Positions 6,087 to 7,096 of a DNA stretch of 7,096 nt are shown in pieces; within the stretch, counting starts at the first letter, position 1, and each line of letters begins with the position of its first letter. The DNA is from an uncultured Opitutia bacterium (GTDB lineage: Bacteria > Verrucomicrobiota > Verrucomicrobiia > Opitutales > UBA953): NCBI GenBank assembly GCA_903921665.1, contig CAIXQT010000274.1, positions 1 through 7,096 of the forward strand. Reading direction: 5' to 3'. The translations under genes and the position numbers were made by a program. Below the pieces are notes generated by a model that worked only from the letters and a program-made list of their open reading frames with translations, was not told where the DNA came from and ran no database searches.

Positions 6087-7096
6087 TTACTCGCCCCAGG
6101 AGCAGGTGTTGCCGGCGTACTGCGCGCGGTTGCCGAGTTCCTGCTCGATGCGAAGGAGCTGGTTATACTTGGCGACGCGGTCGGAGCGGCAGAGGGAGCC
6201 GGTCTTGATCTGGCCGGCGTTGAGGCCGACGGCGATGTCCGCGATGGTCGCGTCTTCCGTCTCGCCGGAGCGGTGGGAGATGATGGCGGAGTAACCGGCG
6301 CGCTGGGCCATGGCCACGGCATCGAAGGTCTCGGTAAGGGAGCCGATCTGGTTCACCTTCACGAGGATCGAGTTGGCGGTCTTGGTCTTGATGCCGCGCG
6401 AGAGGAACTCGGTGTTGGTGACGAAAAGGTCGTCGCCGACGAGCTGGGTATTGGCGCCCATGGCGTCGGTGGCCTTCTTCCAGCCGGTCCAGTCAGCCTC
6501 GGAGAAGCCGTCTTCGATCGAGACGATCGGGTAACGCTTCTGCAGGTCCTGGTAGAACTTGATCATCTGATCGGAGTTACGCTGGGACTTGTCGGACTTG
6601 TGGAAGGTGTACTTGCCGGTCTTCTCGTCGAAGAACTCAGAAGCGGCGACGTCGAGGGCGAGGAAGACTTCCTTGCCGAGCTTGTAACCGGAGGCCTTGA
6701 CGGCCGCGGCGATGGCTTCGAGGGCGGCTTCGTTGGAAGCGACCTTCGGGGCGAAACCGCCTTCGTCTCCGACGGAGGTGGAGAGACCCTGGGCCTTCAG
6801 CACCTTCTTGAGGGCGTGGAAGATCTCGGTGCCCATGCGGAGGGCTTCGCTGAAGGACTTGGCGCCCTTCGGGACGATCATGAATTCCTGGATGTCGACC
6901 GGGGCGTCGGAGTGCGCGCCGCCGTTCATGATGTTCATGAGCGGGATCGGGAGGACCTTGGCGTTCGGGCCGCCGATGTAGCGGTAGAGGGGCTGGCCGA
7001 GGGCGGCCGCGGAGGCGTGGGCGGCGGCCATCGAGACGCCGAGGATGGCGTTGGCGCCGAGCTTGCTCTTGTTCTTGGTGCCATCGAGGCCGATCA
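6087..7096 (-). CDS. eno: Enolase (2-phosphoglycerate dehydratase), 5' end outside the window
   Basis: Enolase converts 2-phosphoglycerate to phosphoenolpyruvate in cytoplasmic glycolysis. About 336 codons are visible; the frame stays open to the window edge, entering with IGLDGTKNKSK and GANAILGVS, so an ATG at 7029-7031 is internal and roughly the first 95 residues are missing. Counting from that internal Met, the key residues are present: E49 in DIQEFMI (E. coli E168), E90 in GDEGG (E209), metal ligands D127 in LALDVAASE, E173 in SIEDGF and D200 in VGDD, K225 in ILVKVNQIGS (the catalytic base, in the enolase signature with SLTE), SHRSGE (252-257) and K276 in IKTGS. The C-terminus, ending NTCSWGE, is unlike the usual E. 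coli tail but is in the variable end. The gene stands alone here and is followed by a strong terminator. Confidence 0.98.
   Translation of the reverse strand, partial: IGLDGTKNKSKLGANAILGVSMAAAHASAAALGQPLYRYIGGPNAKVLPIPLMNIMNGGAHSDAPVDIQEFMIVPKGAKSFSEALRMGTEIFHALKKVLKAQGLSTSVGDEGGFAPKVASNEAALEAIAAAVKASGYKLGKEVFLALDVAASEFFDEKTGKYTFHKSDKSQRNSDQMIKFYQDLQKRYPIVSIEDGFSEADWTGWKKATDAMGANTQLVGDDLFVTNTEFLSRGIKTKTANSILVKVNQIGSLTETFDAVAMAQRAGYSAIISHRSGETEDATIADIAVGLNAGQIKTGSLCRSDRVAKYNQLLRIEQELGNRAQYAGNTCSWGE

Noticed and set aside
6087..7031. Enolase starting at the ATG at 7029-7031
   Set aside because: The frame continues upstream with conserved enolase sequence (DGTKNKSK, GANAILGVS), so that Met is internal and the gene runs off the window.

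Overview
The window is a GC-rich (clearly above 60% G+C by eye), densely coded bacterial segment. It carries no RNA genes, mobile elements or CRISPR arrays that I can see. Codon third positions are strongly G/C, most start codons lack a convincing Shine-Dalgarno sequence, and the gene content (a kelch-type mutarotase, an MFS permease and a secreted GH33 sialidase beside family-poor membrane proteins) fits a Gram-negative heterotroph of the Planctomycetes-Verrucomicrobia-Chlamydiae group, perhaps an Opitutae-like verrucomicrobium. That placement is an inference from style; no marker here proves it.

Positions 1-3219 (+ strand) look like a sialic-acid scavenging cluster. It holds the 3' part of a kelch-repeat protein of the N-acetylneuraminate epimerase (NanM/YjhT) type, a 12-helix MFS transporter, and an exported sialidase with a complete set of GH33 catalytic residues. 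The inferred flow is that the sialidase releases sialic acid outside the cytoplasm, the mutarotase-like protein converts anomers, and the MFS protein imports the sugar. The two intergenic gaps (about 100 and 77 bp) share a promoter-like arrangement and a CACCCC element, so the MFS and sialidase genes may each have their own co-regulated promoter.

Positions 3223-4602 (- strand) hold two tandem genes for small two-helix membrane proteins that are paralogs of each other, with a similar soluble C-terminal domain. I do not recognise the family by name. The pair ends 3 bp from the end of the sialidase gene (convergent) and starts next to, and divergent from, the following gene.

Positions 4689-6017 (+ strand) encode a lipoprotein with an alpha/beta-hydrolase domain (GHSGG nucleophile elbow) and a C-terminal fibronectin-III-like domain. 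A perfect 12-bp hairpin at 6040-6066 serves as a terminator for it and, on the other strand, for the enolase gene (6087-7096, - strand), whose 5' end lies beyond the window.

I found no wholly new system. The least explained items are the tandem membrane-protein pair, the repeated CTCACCCC elements before the MFS start, and the hydrolase lipoprotein.
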